64,000 nucleotides of DNA, taken from positions 374,501 through 438,500 of the forward strand of contig CAJNDS010002252.1 in assembly GCA_905221605.1 (NCBI GenBank), in the 5' to 3' direction. The notes beneath the pieces are model-generated. The model had not been told where the DNA came from and ran no database searches. It worked only from the letters and a program-made list of their open reading frames with translations. Source of the DNA: Symbiodinium natans. Its lineage: Eukaryota; Sar; Dinophyceae; Suessiales; Symbiodiniaceae. Below, in pieces: positions 54,843 through 64,000 of the stretch (position 1 is the first letter of the stretch; the number at the start of each line of letters is the position of its first letter). The position numbers and the translations under genes were made by a program.

Positions 54843-55230
54843 CTACTTGGGATCGAAAGCTTCTTTTTGTCTCAAGCAAGACAGCAGGCCACTCAGCAAC
54901 TTGCCTTCATTCCGCCGAGACAGGGCAAGGGCCGGCGCGAGTATTACCTTGCTTTGCTGCCCCAGGAGCGGTGCGAACCTCTTTTTTTGAGGTGGGCTGC
55001 ATGATTTGTGCTTGCTTGGGTCACAGGGCATGCTGCTACCAACCGGGAGCCACAGATCACTTCTCCCTCCGCGGCACCGCTGAAGAAGCTGGGGAGAGAT
55101 TCCGCTGGTATGACGACGGGGCCATGCAACTCGACCACTGGCGAGCGTTCCAGATATGTGTTTCCTACTACATTGGTGTTTCTGCCAGGTGAGATCTTCA
55201 TCCCTGGCACACCCGTCCTACCCAAACCTT
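54843..55230. CDS. Coding-like island, strand uncertain
   Basis: Free of telomere repeats for nearly 400 bp. Minus strand has overlapping frames of 62 and 93 codons (NTYLERSPVVELHGPVVIPA); plus strand has 73 and 84 codons (GERSRYVFPTTLVFLPGEIF). Composition is protein-like on both strands; no domain recognised. Possibly a transposon fragment. Confidence 0.35.
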
Positions 55231-55675
55231 GTGGCCTTAAACCCTACCACCGTAAATTCTGACCCCTACGACCCCGAGCCCTGAACACTAAACCCTAAAT
55301 CCTGAACCCTAAACCCTAGACCCTGAACCCTGAACCCTAAAGCCCTGAACCTTCAACCCTTGAACTCTATGCGCCCTACACAAGCCTACACTCCGGGAGC
55401 TCTGACTGGAAAGTTGTTTGGCACACTTCCGGGTTTAGGGTTCTAGTGTTCAGGGTTTAGGGAGCCACGACGAGGGTTCAAGGTTTAGGAGTTCAGGGTT
55501 TAGGGTTTAGGGTTTAGGGTCTGACAGTGTAATGCCCAGTGGCTCTCTTGTTCCGCTTTCTTTGGGGGTTTCGTTTCCCCTTTCAAGCCCCTTGAAACTA
55601 TTCTCCAAGCCCTGTAAACCCTAAACCCTGAACAGGGTTTGGACTTTTCTGCGGGTTGCGCCTACAAACCCTAAA

Positions 55676-55860
55676 CCCTAAACCCTAGACCCTAGACCCT
55701 ACACCCTACACCCTACACCCTACACCCTAAACCCTAAACCCTAAACCCTAAGCCCTAAGCCCTAAGCCCTAAGCCCTAAGCCCTAAGCCCTAAACCCTAA
55801 ACCCTAAACCCTAACCCTAAACTCTAAACCCTAAACCCTAAACCCTACCTACACCCTAAA
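55676..55860. repeat. Blocks of CCCTACA, CCCTAAG and CCCTAAA
   Basis: Homogeneous sub-blocks: CCCTAGA/CCCTACA at 55686-55725, CCCTAAG at 55745-55790, CCCTAAA either side. Interval 55231-57189 otherwise has arrays and a weak unassigned island at 56230-56440. Confidence 0.9.
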
Positions 55861-56896
55861 CCCCAGCTTGGGGGGATTGATGTCCGTGCAGCCGAGGGTG
55901 GGAGCAACCCCAGGAGCGTCGAGCTCGGCGGTGCCGCCCTAGCCTCAGCTGCTTCAGGGTTTAGGGTCTCGGGTTTGGGGTTTAGGTTTCGGGTTTAGGG
56001 TTTAGGCTTCAGGGTTTTGGGGTTTCGGGTTTAGGGTTTGGGGTTTAGGGTTTAGGGTTGAGGGTTGAGGGGTTAGGGTTGAGGGTTTAGGGTGTAAACC
56101 CTAGACCCGATAGAAACGCTTTAGAAACCCTGCGCCCTGAAACCAGACTCCCGGGGTTTAGGGCGTAGGGCTTCTAAAACCCTGATCGCTGAGACCAGAA
56201 CCCTGAACCCTCGCCCGGAAATCTAGGGTACGGTTGAAAGAAAGCTGGGTTTCTCTTGTTTGCACTGGCGACCATGTCTGCACTGTTTGTAATTCGCAGT
56301 GTGCTTTCCAGAAAAATTGGAAGCAGCTGAAGAAGCCGGCCAATTCCATGAACCTGTCCCTTACCCGTCAACTCTCTTTTCTTTGTCATGGCGGGGTAGC
56401 ATTTTACATTTTAGAGGTACTTAAACTCAACAAGGAATAGAAAGTTTGACTTCTGATACTATCCCAACCATGAACTAGTTTTGCAGCGGAGGACCTCTTG
56501 ATTGCCAACAACCCCAAACCCTAAACCCTACACCCTAAACCCTAAACCCTAAACATAAACCTAAACACTAAACCCTAAACTCTAAACCCTAAACCCTAAA
56601 CCCTAAACTCTAAACCCTAAACCCTAAACCTTAACATCCTGATCACACGAAGCTCTTAAGGTCTTCTGGGATGGCAGACACGCTGTCGAAGACCATCGCG
56701 AGCATTGAGGTCTGCCACGCCAGGGCTCGGGAGTTGTTGGGTTTAGGGTTATGGGGCTGGGGTTTAGGGCTTAGGGCTTAGGGCTTAGGGCTTAGGGCTT
56801 AGGGTTGAGGGGTTTAGGGTGAAGGGGTCCTAAACACCTCAGCCCCAGCACCAATTTGGTGCAAACCACACGAGCCCAAACAATTGCCATGCTTAT

Positions 56897-57088
56897 CGGG
56901 TTCTTAAGGGAGGGGGCTTCATGGGGTTCACGGTTTAGGGTTTCGAGTTTAGGTTTAGGGTTTAGGGTGGGGGGGGGGGGGGGGGGGTGGTGGTACCTGG
57001 GGTGCTTTAGGGAGTAGTGGGGAGTGTTCGAAAGGGAACCTTGGGTTACATACCCCCCTTGACCGCCCTCTCCCTTCAGAACCCTATA
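56897..57088. mobile_element. Hairpin repeat, family C, with telomere-type insertion and poly-G
   Basis: Ends 'cgggttcttaagggagggggcttcatgg' and 'ccctctcccttcagaaccctata'. The interior contains TTTAGGG units (56933-56967) and a poly-G tract (56969-56987) absent from the copy at 21342-21474. Confidence 0.75.
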
Positions 57089-57189
57089 AACACGTTGTCG
57101 CCTCGCACTCCCTAAAATAGTCGTTCTAAGTGCACCATAAACCCTAAACCCAACACCCTAAATTCTTAACCCTATGCCACTAGATCCCA

Positions 57190-57363
57190 ATGGAGTTCGG
57201 GCGTCTGGCGAACGAACCCCCATGGCCTGGAAGGCTTCTGAAGGCCAGCGTGGTGATTTCACGGTGGGAAGTACGTCGCCTTATTCCTGACCTGGAGTAC
57301 AAAACGACTGGCGCTGGAGATCGAGAGCAAGCTATGGCGCAGAAGTCTGAGGCATTGGGTAAA
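57190..57363 (+). CDS. Coding-like island, unidentified (MEFGRLANEPPWPGRLLKAS)
   Basis: 58 open codons from an ATG: MEFGRLANEPPWPGRLLKAS, then EVRRLIPDLEYKTTGAGDRE. Runs into a family A hairpin at 57360, so the frame's end is an artefact of the repeat. No domain recognised. Confidence 0.3.
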
Positions 57364-57635
57364 GTAAGGTTATATAAGTACCCAAACCACTGCGAGGTTT
57401 ATAACTTTTTGTTTCCCTACTTAGGGCCCTACTTGTAAGTTCCCACAAACCGCCAAGTAAGGGCCTCAGCATTCAGGAAAGCACGATGGTTTCGGGGTAA
57501 GGCTTGTTTTTGGAGAGGTGATGAAGAAAGACCCATGTTTGGAAGGTCATGGGTAGTTATAAGAAGGGTTATAAGTATGGCAACTATACATCACCCCCTA
57601 ACTCTACTTATAAGTAACCCATGAGCCCGCACGTA
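57360..57635. mobile_element. Two adjacent family A hairpin repeats
   Basis: Copies at about 57360-57461 and 57541-57635, separated by 80 bp. Ends resemble 'ggtcatgggtagttataag' and 'cttataagtaacccatgag'. Confidence 0.65.
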
Positions 57636-58369
57636 TGCCCTAAACCCTAACCCCGAAACCCTAAACCCTGGCAGCAATTTTCTTGGAGCTTCTTTTCCCG
57701 AAACCCGAGTTGCTAGACTTTCTTCTTTGGGAGAGAATCGGGGTTTGCCAGCCATCAACCTGGAGGAGACCGAGGGAAACCCTAAACCCTAAACCCTAAA
57801 CCCTGAACCATAATTCCTAAACCCTAAACCCTAGACCCTAATAAATCCTAAACTCTAAACCCCAAACCCTAAACTCTAAACCCCAAACCCTAAACAATAA
57901 ACCCTAAACCCTGAACCCTGAACCCTAATCCCTAAACCCTAAACTGCTTCTCCCTTGCAGGACTCCATGAACTTGCCCTCGTGGCTACGACAGATTCGCC
58001 ACTGATGAGGGAGCGAGGGTCTCGGTCAAGGCCTACTGCGGGCTTCATTGGGTTTAGGGTTTGGGGTTTAAGGTTTCTAGGAACCCTAAACCCTAAACCC
58101 TAAACCCTAAACCCTAAACCCTAAACCCTAGTTTGTAGGGTTTCAGGAGGCCGGAGACCCTCGCAGCGACCCCTCGCTCCCAAAGTGGAGCGCCGCCTCT
58201 CCTTTGAGGACGGAAGGAGCCCTAAACTTGGGATCCTGTAAGAAGCAGTAGGGCTTAGGGTTTAGGGTTTAGAGTTTAGGGTTTAGGGCTTAGGTTTTGT
58301 GCTGATTATGAGTATCCCTCTAGTGCAGTATTCTTTTACATATCTGTATATATTGTTGTTTTCTCATGT

Positions 58370-58410
58370 GTATATATGTATATATATATATATACATATA
58401 TATATATACT
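58370..58410. repeat. (TA)n-type microsatellite
   Basis: Alternating TATATA interrupted by CATATA. Interval 57640-59000 otherwise contains arrays (57778-57945, 58083-58130, 58550-58640) and no confident gene. Confidence 0.9.
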
Positions 58411-59286
58411 GATGATGATGTATGTTCCTACTTATCGCTATACAGCTACGCTCAGATTTAGATAGGTCATGCCGGGCAGGCCGAACTAGGGATGAGGGTT
58501 GTAGGGCTCCAGGGTGGGTCCTATAGTATCCCACCGTTCTAGCGTTTAGGGGTTTAGGGTTTGGGGTTTAGGGTTAGGGGTTTAGGGTTTAGGGTTAGGG
58601 GTTTAGGGTTAGGGTTTGGGGTTTAGGGTTAGGGGTTTAGGGCTCCTTGTGTCCACAAGGTCTCTGTCACAAGACGTGGCCGCTAGGGAGGCTACAGCTG
58701 GGGGCCGGGGTTAGGGGAGTCGGTCTGCAGGGCTTTAGATGTACGCGTTAGGCTTTGGGGGGGGTCTTTGGGTTTGGGGTTTAGGGGTGAAGGACGAGGG
58801 TTTAGGATTTAAGAGTTAGGGTTCGGGGTTAAGGATGCAAGAGCTAGGGCTTTTAGGGCTTCTTGGGGTGAAGAGCTGGGGGTATGGCTTCAGGGGGACA
58901 GGCGGTTGGACTGAGGGTTTAAGCTTTGGGTTGTGGGTTTAGGCCTGAGGTGCCGAGCCCGCAGGTTTTGGGGTTTAGGGTTTAGGGTTTAGGGTTTAGG
59001 TTTTAGGGTTTAGGGTTTAGGGTTCCACAGCTCCAGGAACCGGGAACCTCCCATCTTATTGTTTTCTCTTGCAGAAAAACGGTGATTGGATTCTTGGAGA
59101 ACCTATAAACGGAGTTTTTGGGGCCTGCAAATAGGGTGGAAGAATTCGTGTTCTTTGTTTTATTTTTTTTTGGGGGGGGGGTTCTAGGTTGTTGTGTTTT
59201 GGAGTGTTCGGTGCTCGTGCCTTGGGGTGTCAGCACTTGAGTTCACTTGTTCCGTGCAGCACTTCTGCAGCATTTGAGGGTTTGGG

Positions 59287-59334
59287 ACTTGGGGTTTGGG
59301 GTTTGGGGTTTGGGGTTTGGGGTTTGGGGTTTAG
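59287..59334. repeat. TTTGGGG array
   Basis: Six to seven GGGGTTT units, homogeneous, unlike the usual TTTAGGG. Interval 59340-59860 has no confident gene. Confidence 0.9.
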
Positions 59335-60052
59335 GCCGAAGCCCTAATGTATTGTTACTTGGATTTTAGAAATGCACTCATCGAATGTACACCCTACCTT
59401 GGAGTTCTGCGCACTCTTCCCCGCCTCGCCCCAAGCCATGTCAATGCTCCTCGCGACGAAAAGCGCGTCCGGGTTTTGTGGGCCCCCGGGGGCGGGGGGG
59501 GGGGGGGGGCACCCGAAGCACTAGCACTGCTGTTTTGGGGTTCTAGTGGGCCACACCCCATATCTGCACATCTTAGACAGGCTTCAGTGTTTAGGGTCCA
59601 GAGCTAGAGTCTAGGGTTTACTTTGTGGTTCTTTACTGTATCTTTAGATCCTTAGCCTTTTTGGGCTTATTGGGCTTCTTGAGAAGGCAATTTGTAGCTA
59701 CCCTCCTAAGTGCAGCCAAGTTTCGGTTTTAGGAATTCAAACCAGCTCCGAAACCCCAAACCTAATGCGATAAAGACGATCTGGTTCCCAGGGCCACAAA
59801 AAAGTTTTCGACCCCCATAGTACGTAGTCATGCCAAGAGGGGGCCCTACACTCAAGCACCCTAAACCCTAAACCCTAAACCCTAAACCCTAAACCCTAAA
59901 CCCTAAACCCTAAACCCTAAACCCTAAAGCACCCAAGTTTGGCATCACCTGTGTAGTTTATAGTTGAGAAGGAGGTGCTGGAAAAACCTTCAGCAGGGGC
60001 TGCCAGGATGCGGCCGAGATTTAGGGTTCAGGGTTTAGGGCTTATAGGGTCT

Positions 60053-60240
60053 CGGGTTTAGGGTTTAGGGTTTAGGGTTTAGGGCTAGGGTTCAGGGTTT
60101 AGGGTTCAGGGTTTAGGGTTTAGGGTTTAGGGTTTAGGGTTTAGGGTTTAGGGTTTAGGGTTTAGGGTTTAGGGTTTAGGGTTTAGGGTTTAGGTTTAGG
60201 GTTTAGGGTTTAGGGTTTAGGGCTAGGGTTTAGGGTTTAG
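60053..60240. repeat. Long TTTAGGG array
   Basis: About 25 units with rare TTCAGGG and a 6-bp slip. Confidence 0.95.
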
Positions 60241-60689
60241 GATCTAGGGCTACCTCTACCCGGAATGAAACACGAAGTTTTTTGCGTCTCATGGGAAAGT
60301 CACTTTGTGACCTGGACTCCTCATACTGGAAGCCCCTAATCCCTGAACCCTGATCCCTGAACCCTGAACGCTGAACCCTGAACCCTGAACCCTGAACCGT
60401 AAACAAAACACAACACAAAACACAAAACAAGCTTCGTGACTCGAGCCCAGGGCAGTTTTTTAGGATTTAGGGTTTAGGGCGGTCTTTGGGTAGGCATGTC
60501 TTCACGCCGCTGCGTTCAGCTGACCAATGCCAAGCCCTCCACCTTAAACCCTGCACCCTAAACCCTGAAGCCTAAACCCTAAAACCCTACAAGCCTAGAA
60601 CCCTTAGACCCCAAAACCCTAAATCCTAAAACCCTGAACCCTAAAACCCCAAACCACTCTATCATATATCATATAAATGTTAATGGCTT

Positions 60690-60930
60690 TGTGGGCAAGG
60701 TCATAGAACTAGCGGGCAAGGTCACAAAATCAGTGGGCAAGGTCAGTCGGCTGACCCATGACCTTGCCCACTACTTTTATGACCGTGCCCACGAATTTTT
60801 ATGACCTTTGGGTCAGCCGACAGACCTTGCCCACTAATTTTATGACTTTGCCCACTACTTGTAGGACCTTGCCCACAGATTTTATGACCCAGGCAAAGTC
60901 ATAAACAACTAGCGGGCAAGGTCATAAAAT

Positions 60931-60931
<1 letters not shown>
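60690..60931. repeat. GTGGGCAAGGTCATAAAAT repeat cluster, both orientations
   Basis: About ten copies of a GGGCAAGGTCAT-type motif, three forward, five to six inverted, then two forward. 'ggtcagtcggctgaccc' near 60745 is partly inverted at 60810 (gggtcagccgacagacc), so the cluster can fold into a large stem. It ends at a 42-nt poly-C. Confidence 0.85.

Positions 60932-60973
<42 letters not shown>
60932..60973. repeat. Poly-C tract (42 nt)
   Basis: Uninterrupted C, abutting the GGGCAAGGTCAT cluster. Length possibly unreliable. Confidence 0.9.
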
Positions 60974-60976
<3 letters not shown>

Positions 60977-61379
60977 CTTTTTTTGTTCCCGGTTCAAGCA
61001 ACTGAGGGTTCAGGGCCCAGGGGTTCAGGGCTTAGGGTTCTAAGTTCTACGGTTAGGGTTTAAGGGACGAGTGCTTAGGGCTCAATTTGGGGTAAGAGTT
61101 TGGGTTGCGTGTGGAGTTTTTTTTTTTTTTTTTTTTATCTTGATGGTATGGGATTCTCTGGGTGGGTGGGTACTTCTCAGCTGCTAACCTAGTGAATGCT
61201 GAACTTTGAGATGCTGAACCCTTCAACCCTACACCCTAAAAACCCTGCTCGCCGCGGCGATGTTGTCAAGGGTCGGCCCCTTGCCCAGTCCATCCTAGAG
61301 TGAGCTCCTTTGCCACCTACAAGCAACATGATCACCGCAGGCAGGGCGAGAGGGTGGAAGGGCTTAAGGTTCACCACCC

Positions 61380-61575
61380 CAAAACCCTAAACCCTGACCC
61401 CTAAACCCTGAACCCTCAACCCTAAACCCTCAACCCTAAACCCTAAACCCTAAACCCTAAACCCTAAACCCTAAACCCTAAACCCTAAACCCTAAACCCT
61501 AAACCCTAAACCCCTAAACCCCTAAACCCTAAACCCTAAACCCCATACCCAAACCCCTAAACCCTAAACCCTCAA
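61380..61575. repeat. CCCTAAA array
   Basis: About 26 units with some CCCCTAAA slips; opposing TTTAGGG arrays at 61643-61725 and 61806-61900. Confidence 0.95.
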
Positions 61576-61984
61576 CCTCCACACTTCCCTGAGCCCTGGT
61601 TCCCCTAATACAGAAAAGTTGCAGCCTACCTTCAGAATCTGGGTTTAGGGTTTAGCATTTAGGGTTTAGGGTTTAGGGTTTAGGGTTCAAGGTTTAGGGT
61701 TTAGGGTTTAGGGTTTAGGGTTTCGGGTAGAATCTGCAGCCTCTTGCTTCGTCTTAAGCCCTTCACCTTCAACCCTGCCATGGGTCGGCTGTTGATCTTG
61801 TTAATTTAGGGTTTAGGGTTTAGGGTTTAGGGTTTAGGGTTTAGGGTTTAGGGTTCAGGGTTTAGGGTTCAGGGTTTAGGGTTTAGGGTTTAGGGTTTGG
61901 GGCTCAGGGTTTTGCGGGTGTGCAGAATTCGGCTCAGGGTTGACGGTGTGCGAGAATTTCGGCCGTTTGGCGTCTTTGGGGTGA

Positions 61985-62085
61985 AAGGGGTCGGAATAAA
62001 GACTACAAGTATTCCCTTCTGGCCCCTCGAGAATGATACCATAATAACCCCATAAAATCCTATTCTAACCTTTAAGGCCCCCCCC
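61985..62085. mobile_element. Hairpin repeat family D
   Basis: 'gggtcggaataaagactacaagtattcccttctggcccct ... cataataaccccataaaatcctattctaa', parallel to 10635-10740. Confidence 0.65.
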
Positions 62086-62168
62086 AAATTACCTTAGGTT
62101 TACGTTCCGCATCAAGACCCGGCTTAGCATCAGGATCTGGCTTCGAGGATCCTAAAACATTGCAACCC

Positions 62169-62302
62169 TACTTGGAGGAGTCATGGTACTTCTTAACCAG
62201 TTCTAACGGTACTCATAACCATACTAGGGCACTTAAGGGGAATATAAGTGGGTTAGAAGTACAGTTATACTTGGTTAAGAAGTACCATGAACCTCCAAGT
62301 AA
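62169..62302. mobile_element. Hairpin (MITE-like) repeat, family A
   Basis: 'tacttggaggagtcatggtacttcttaacc' and 'ggttaagaagtaccatgaacctccaagta' give about 30-bp arms with one indel. Clearest copy of the family. Confidence 0.85.
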
Positions 62303-62331
62303 AGCCTGATACCCGAGCAAAAAACGAAATG

Positions 62332-62411
62332 CGGGTTTAGGAAAGTAAGGGCCCCAATATAGATCCTCGAATAGCAGGATCCCCGTAGAATAAGTACCCC
62401 AAAAAAGGTAC
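62332..62411. mobile_element. Hairpin repeat family E
   Basis: 'gggtttaggaaagtaagggccccaatatagatcctcgaatagcaggatcc ... ccccaaaaaaggtacccc'. Close to the 5539 copy. Interval 62412-64000 otherwise contains arrays (63630-63726), a poly-G tract (63612-63631) and unassigned sequence. Confidence 0.6.
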
Positions 62412-64000
62412 CCCTAAACCCCAAACCCCAAACCCTAAACCCTAAACCCTAAGCCCCAAACCCGATTGTCGTCAATTTCGGAAACCCCCAACAAATGCGC
62501 CGGTCGTCTCATCACCCATCAGATCTTCCTTGCAAATGCGGGAGGAAGCAGCCACATCGCGAACCAAGAGGCGGCGCGCGAGTCCCCTGAGCCCTTGGTG
62601 CTTTGGGGGTTTAGGGTGTAGGGTTTGGGGTTTGAGGTTTGGGGTTTGGGGTTTGGGGGTCTGGGGTTTCGGGCGGGCTCAGGTTTCGAGGTTCAGGGTT
62701 TAGAGTTAGCTTAGGTTTTGAGGTTTAGGAGGGGGGGCCCCAAGGTGGATGAGGACTTACCATGGGAGTCATTCTCGGACCCCTAAGCTTGCACCCGCAA
62801 GTTCTTCCCTTACTCCTAACGTGGCCCTTGTATTCCCTTAGAGGATCTTGACAAAGGGGTCCCGAAGCCCAAGGGTGCAACCTTCTAGGGGTCCAAGGTA
62901 ACGTCCCATGGACTTAGGGTTTGGATTAAAGCTTGGGAGTTTCTTCGGCGCGGGCAGGAGGTTCAATTCGAGCTTCTACTAGGATCTCAAGTTGCCGTTG
63001 CCGTCGTGATTCCCTTCTTTTCCAGGGGCTTAGGCTCCTTTATGACGCCCCACACCCTAGTCCCAACCCTAAACCCTGAACACTAAACCCTAAACCCTAA
63101 ACCCTAAACCCTAACACCTAACCCCTAAACCCGAAACCCTAGTCTGGAGTCTTTCACGTGCTTCGTTTATCACAGGATCAGACGTGAGATCACCCCTCAA
63201 AAGAAGCTCCAGATTCAGGATAGCCAACAGTTTTGACATGCTCGTAGGCTTAAATGTTTAGGGTTTAGGGTTTAGGGTTGGCCTGACATGTAAATGCCCC
63301 ATGACGTAATGGTCCAAGGTTCAGGGCTTCGTGCGGCAAATCTTAAACCCTAAACCCTCAACCCTGAACCCGGAGCCCTACCTGAACGAGCTCTCATGCC
63401 CCTTAACTTCATGGCCCCTTACCCTAAACCCTAAGCCCTAAACTCTAAGCCCTAAACCCCAACCCTAACGGGTCCTTATAGGGTGATTTTTTGGGCGGGA
63501 CCCTTGCACTTAAATCCTGCAACGCTCAGCCTGCAGTTCATGCCCGTGATACTTATTCCGTTTGCCCTAAACGCCGAATACCGGTTTAAGTTTTAGGGCC
63601 GGGGTTAAGTTGGGGGGGGGGGGGGGGGGGGTTTAGGGTTTAGGGTTTAGGGTTTAGGGGTTAGGGTTTAGGGTTTAGGGTTTAGGGTTTAATTAGGGTT
63701 TAGGGTTTAGGGTTTGGGGTTTAGGGTTGTTATGGCTTCTCGGCTGCCTGCACGCAGCGACCAAAAACCCTTCAATCCTGAGCCCGAAACCCAAACCGAC
63801 AGGTCGTGTGGACGTTCGGCGTGCCCTGGCATGGCATAGCTCCTGCCTCCTCTTGTAGGTGGCCCATATGAAGCAGGGTTTATATTACTGTTTTTGGTGA
63901 GTGTATATAAGGTTCCTTTTGAATATTGGCGAGTGTATGCCTTGGATGTCCTTTTGGGGGTACAAGAAATATATACCCTACTTCATATGAGAACCCTGTA

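Noticed and set aside
60230-60430. 66-codon ORF with GFRVQ-type repeats
   Set aside because: Translation of telomere-variant repeat (GGGTTCAGGGTTCAG); the same artefact explains other short ORFs rich in GLGFRV or KPQTLNP.
1-64000. A true chromosome end
   Set aside because: Heptamer arrays occur throughout in both orientations with genes between them; no terminal one-directional tract is seen.
1-64000. tRNA, rRNA, snRNA and spliced-leader sequences
   Set aside because: Scanned by eye for tRNA box patterns and the dinoflagellate spliced-leader core; nothing convincing. A covariance-model search would be needed to exclude small RNAs.

Overview
The window reads as dinoflagellate nuclear DNA. 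The evidence is a Ty1/copia-type retroelement with a dinoflagellate-style polyprotein, protein-coding genes cut into very short exons with mostly GC-AG or GA-AG introns and AG|G acceptors, and huge amounts of interstitial TTTAGGG/CCCTAAA (plant/alga-type telomere heptamer) repeat. The species cannot be named from the sequence. No rRNA, tRNA, CRISPR array or bacterial-type operon was seen.

Region 1 (about 0.27-23.1 kb, + strand) is one gene dispersed over at least 26 short exons (18-114 nt). Together they spell an ABCB/TAP-type ABC transporter: membrane-domain helices and coupling loop first, then a nucleotide-binding domain with Walker A, Q-loop, LSGGQ signature, Walker B, D-loop and H-loop in the right order. 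Reading phase is conserved across nearly all joins. The 5' end lies outside the window and the last exon(s) were not found. The introns are built from telomere-type arrays, hairpin (MITE-like) repeats and a minisatellite.

Region 2 (24.0-33.9 kb, - strand) is a nearly complete, young copia-type LTR retrotransposon. It has 229-bp LTRs differing at one position, a 5-bp AGGGT target duplication inside telomere-type repeat, a half-tRNA-iMet-like primer site and a polypurine tract. Its polyprotein carries Gag with two zinc motifs, two tandem aspartic-protease-like domains, a cytosine-methyltransferase-like domain, integrase, an Fe(II)/2-oxoglutarate dioxygenase-like (probably TET/JBP) domain, reverse transcriptase, RNase H and a C-terminal membrane plus Cys/His module. 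Two frame changes, both in the -1 sense, interrupt it. The combination of DNA-methylation 'writer-like' and 'eraser-like' domains on one retrotransposon is the most interesting thing here.

Region 3 (about 34-43.4 kb, + strand) holds scattered exon-like islands. The recognisable ones form part of a MEI2-like RNA-recognition-motif protein (42.57-43.37 kb, with probable upstream exons from 39.96 kb). Region 4 (43.4-64 kb) is mostly repeat: telomere-type arrays and variants, long inverted repeats, hairpin elements and poly-G/C tracts, with a few unidentified coding-like islands.

Two themes run through the window. First, telomere-type arrays lie close to exons and, in about 14 introns, are in opposing orientation at the two ends, so the pre-mRNA could fold the intron into a stem. 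Second, several families of roughly 100-190 bp hairpin repeats recur, and in three of them the copy carries telomere-type sequence in its interior.
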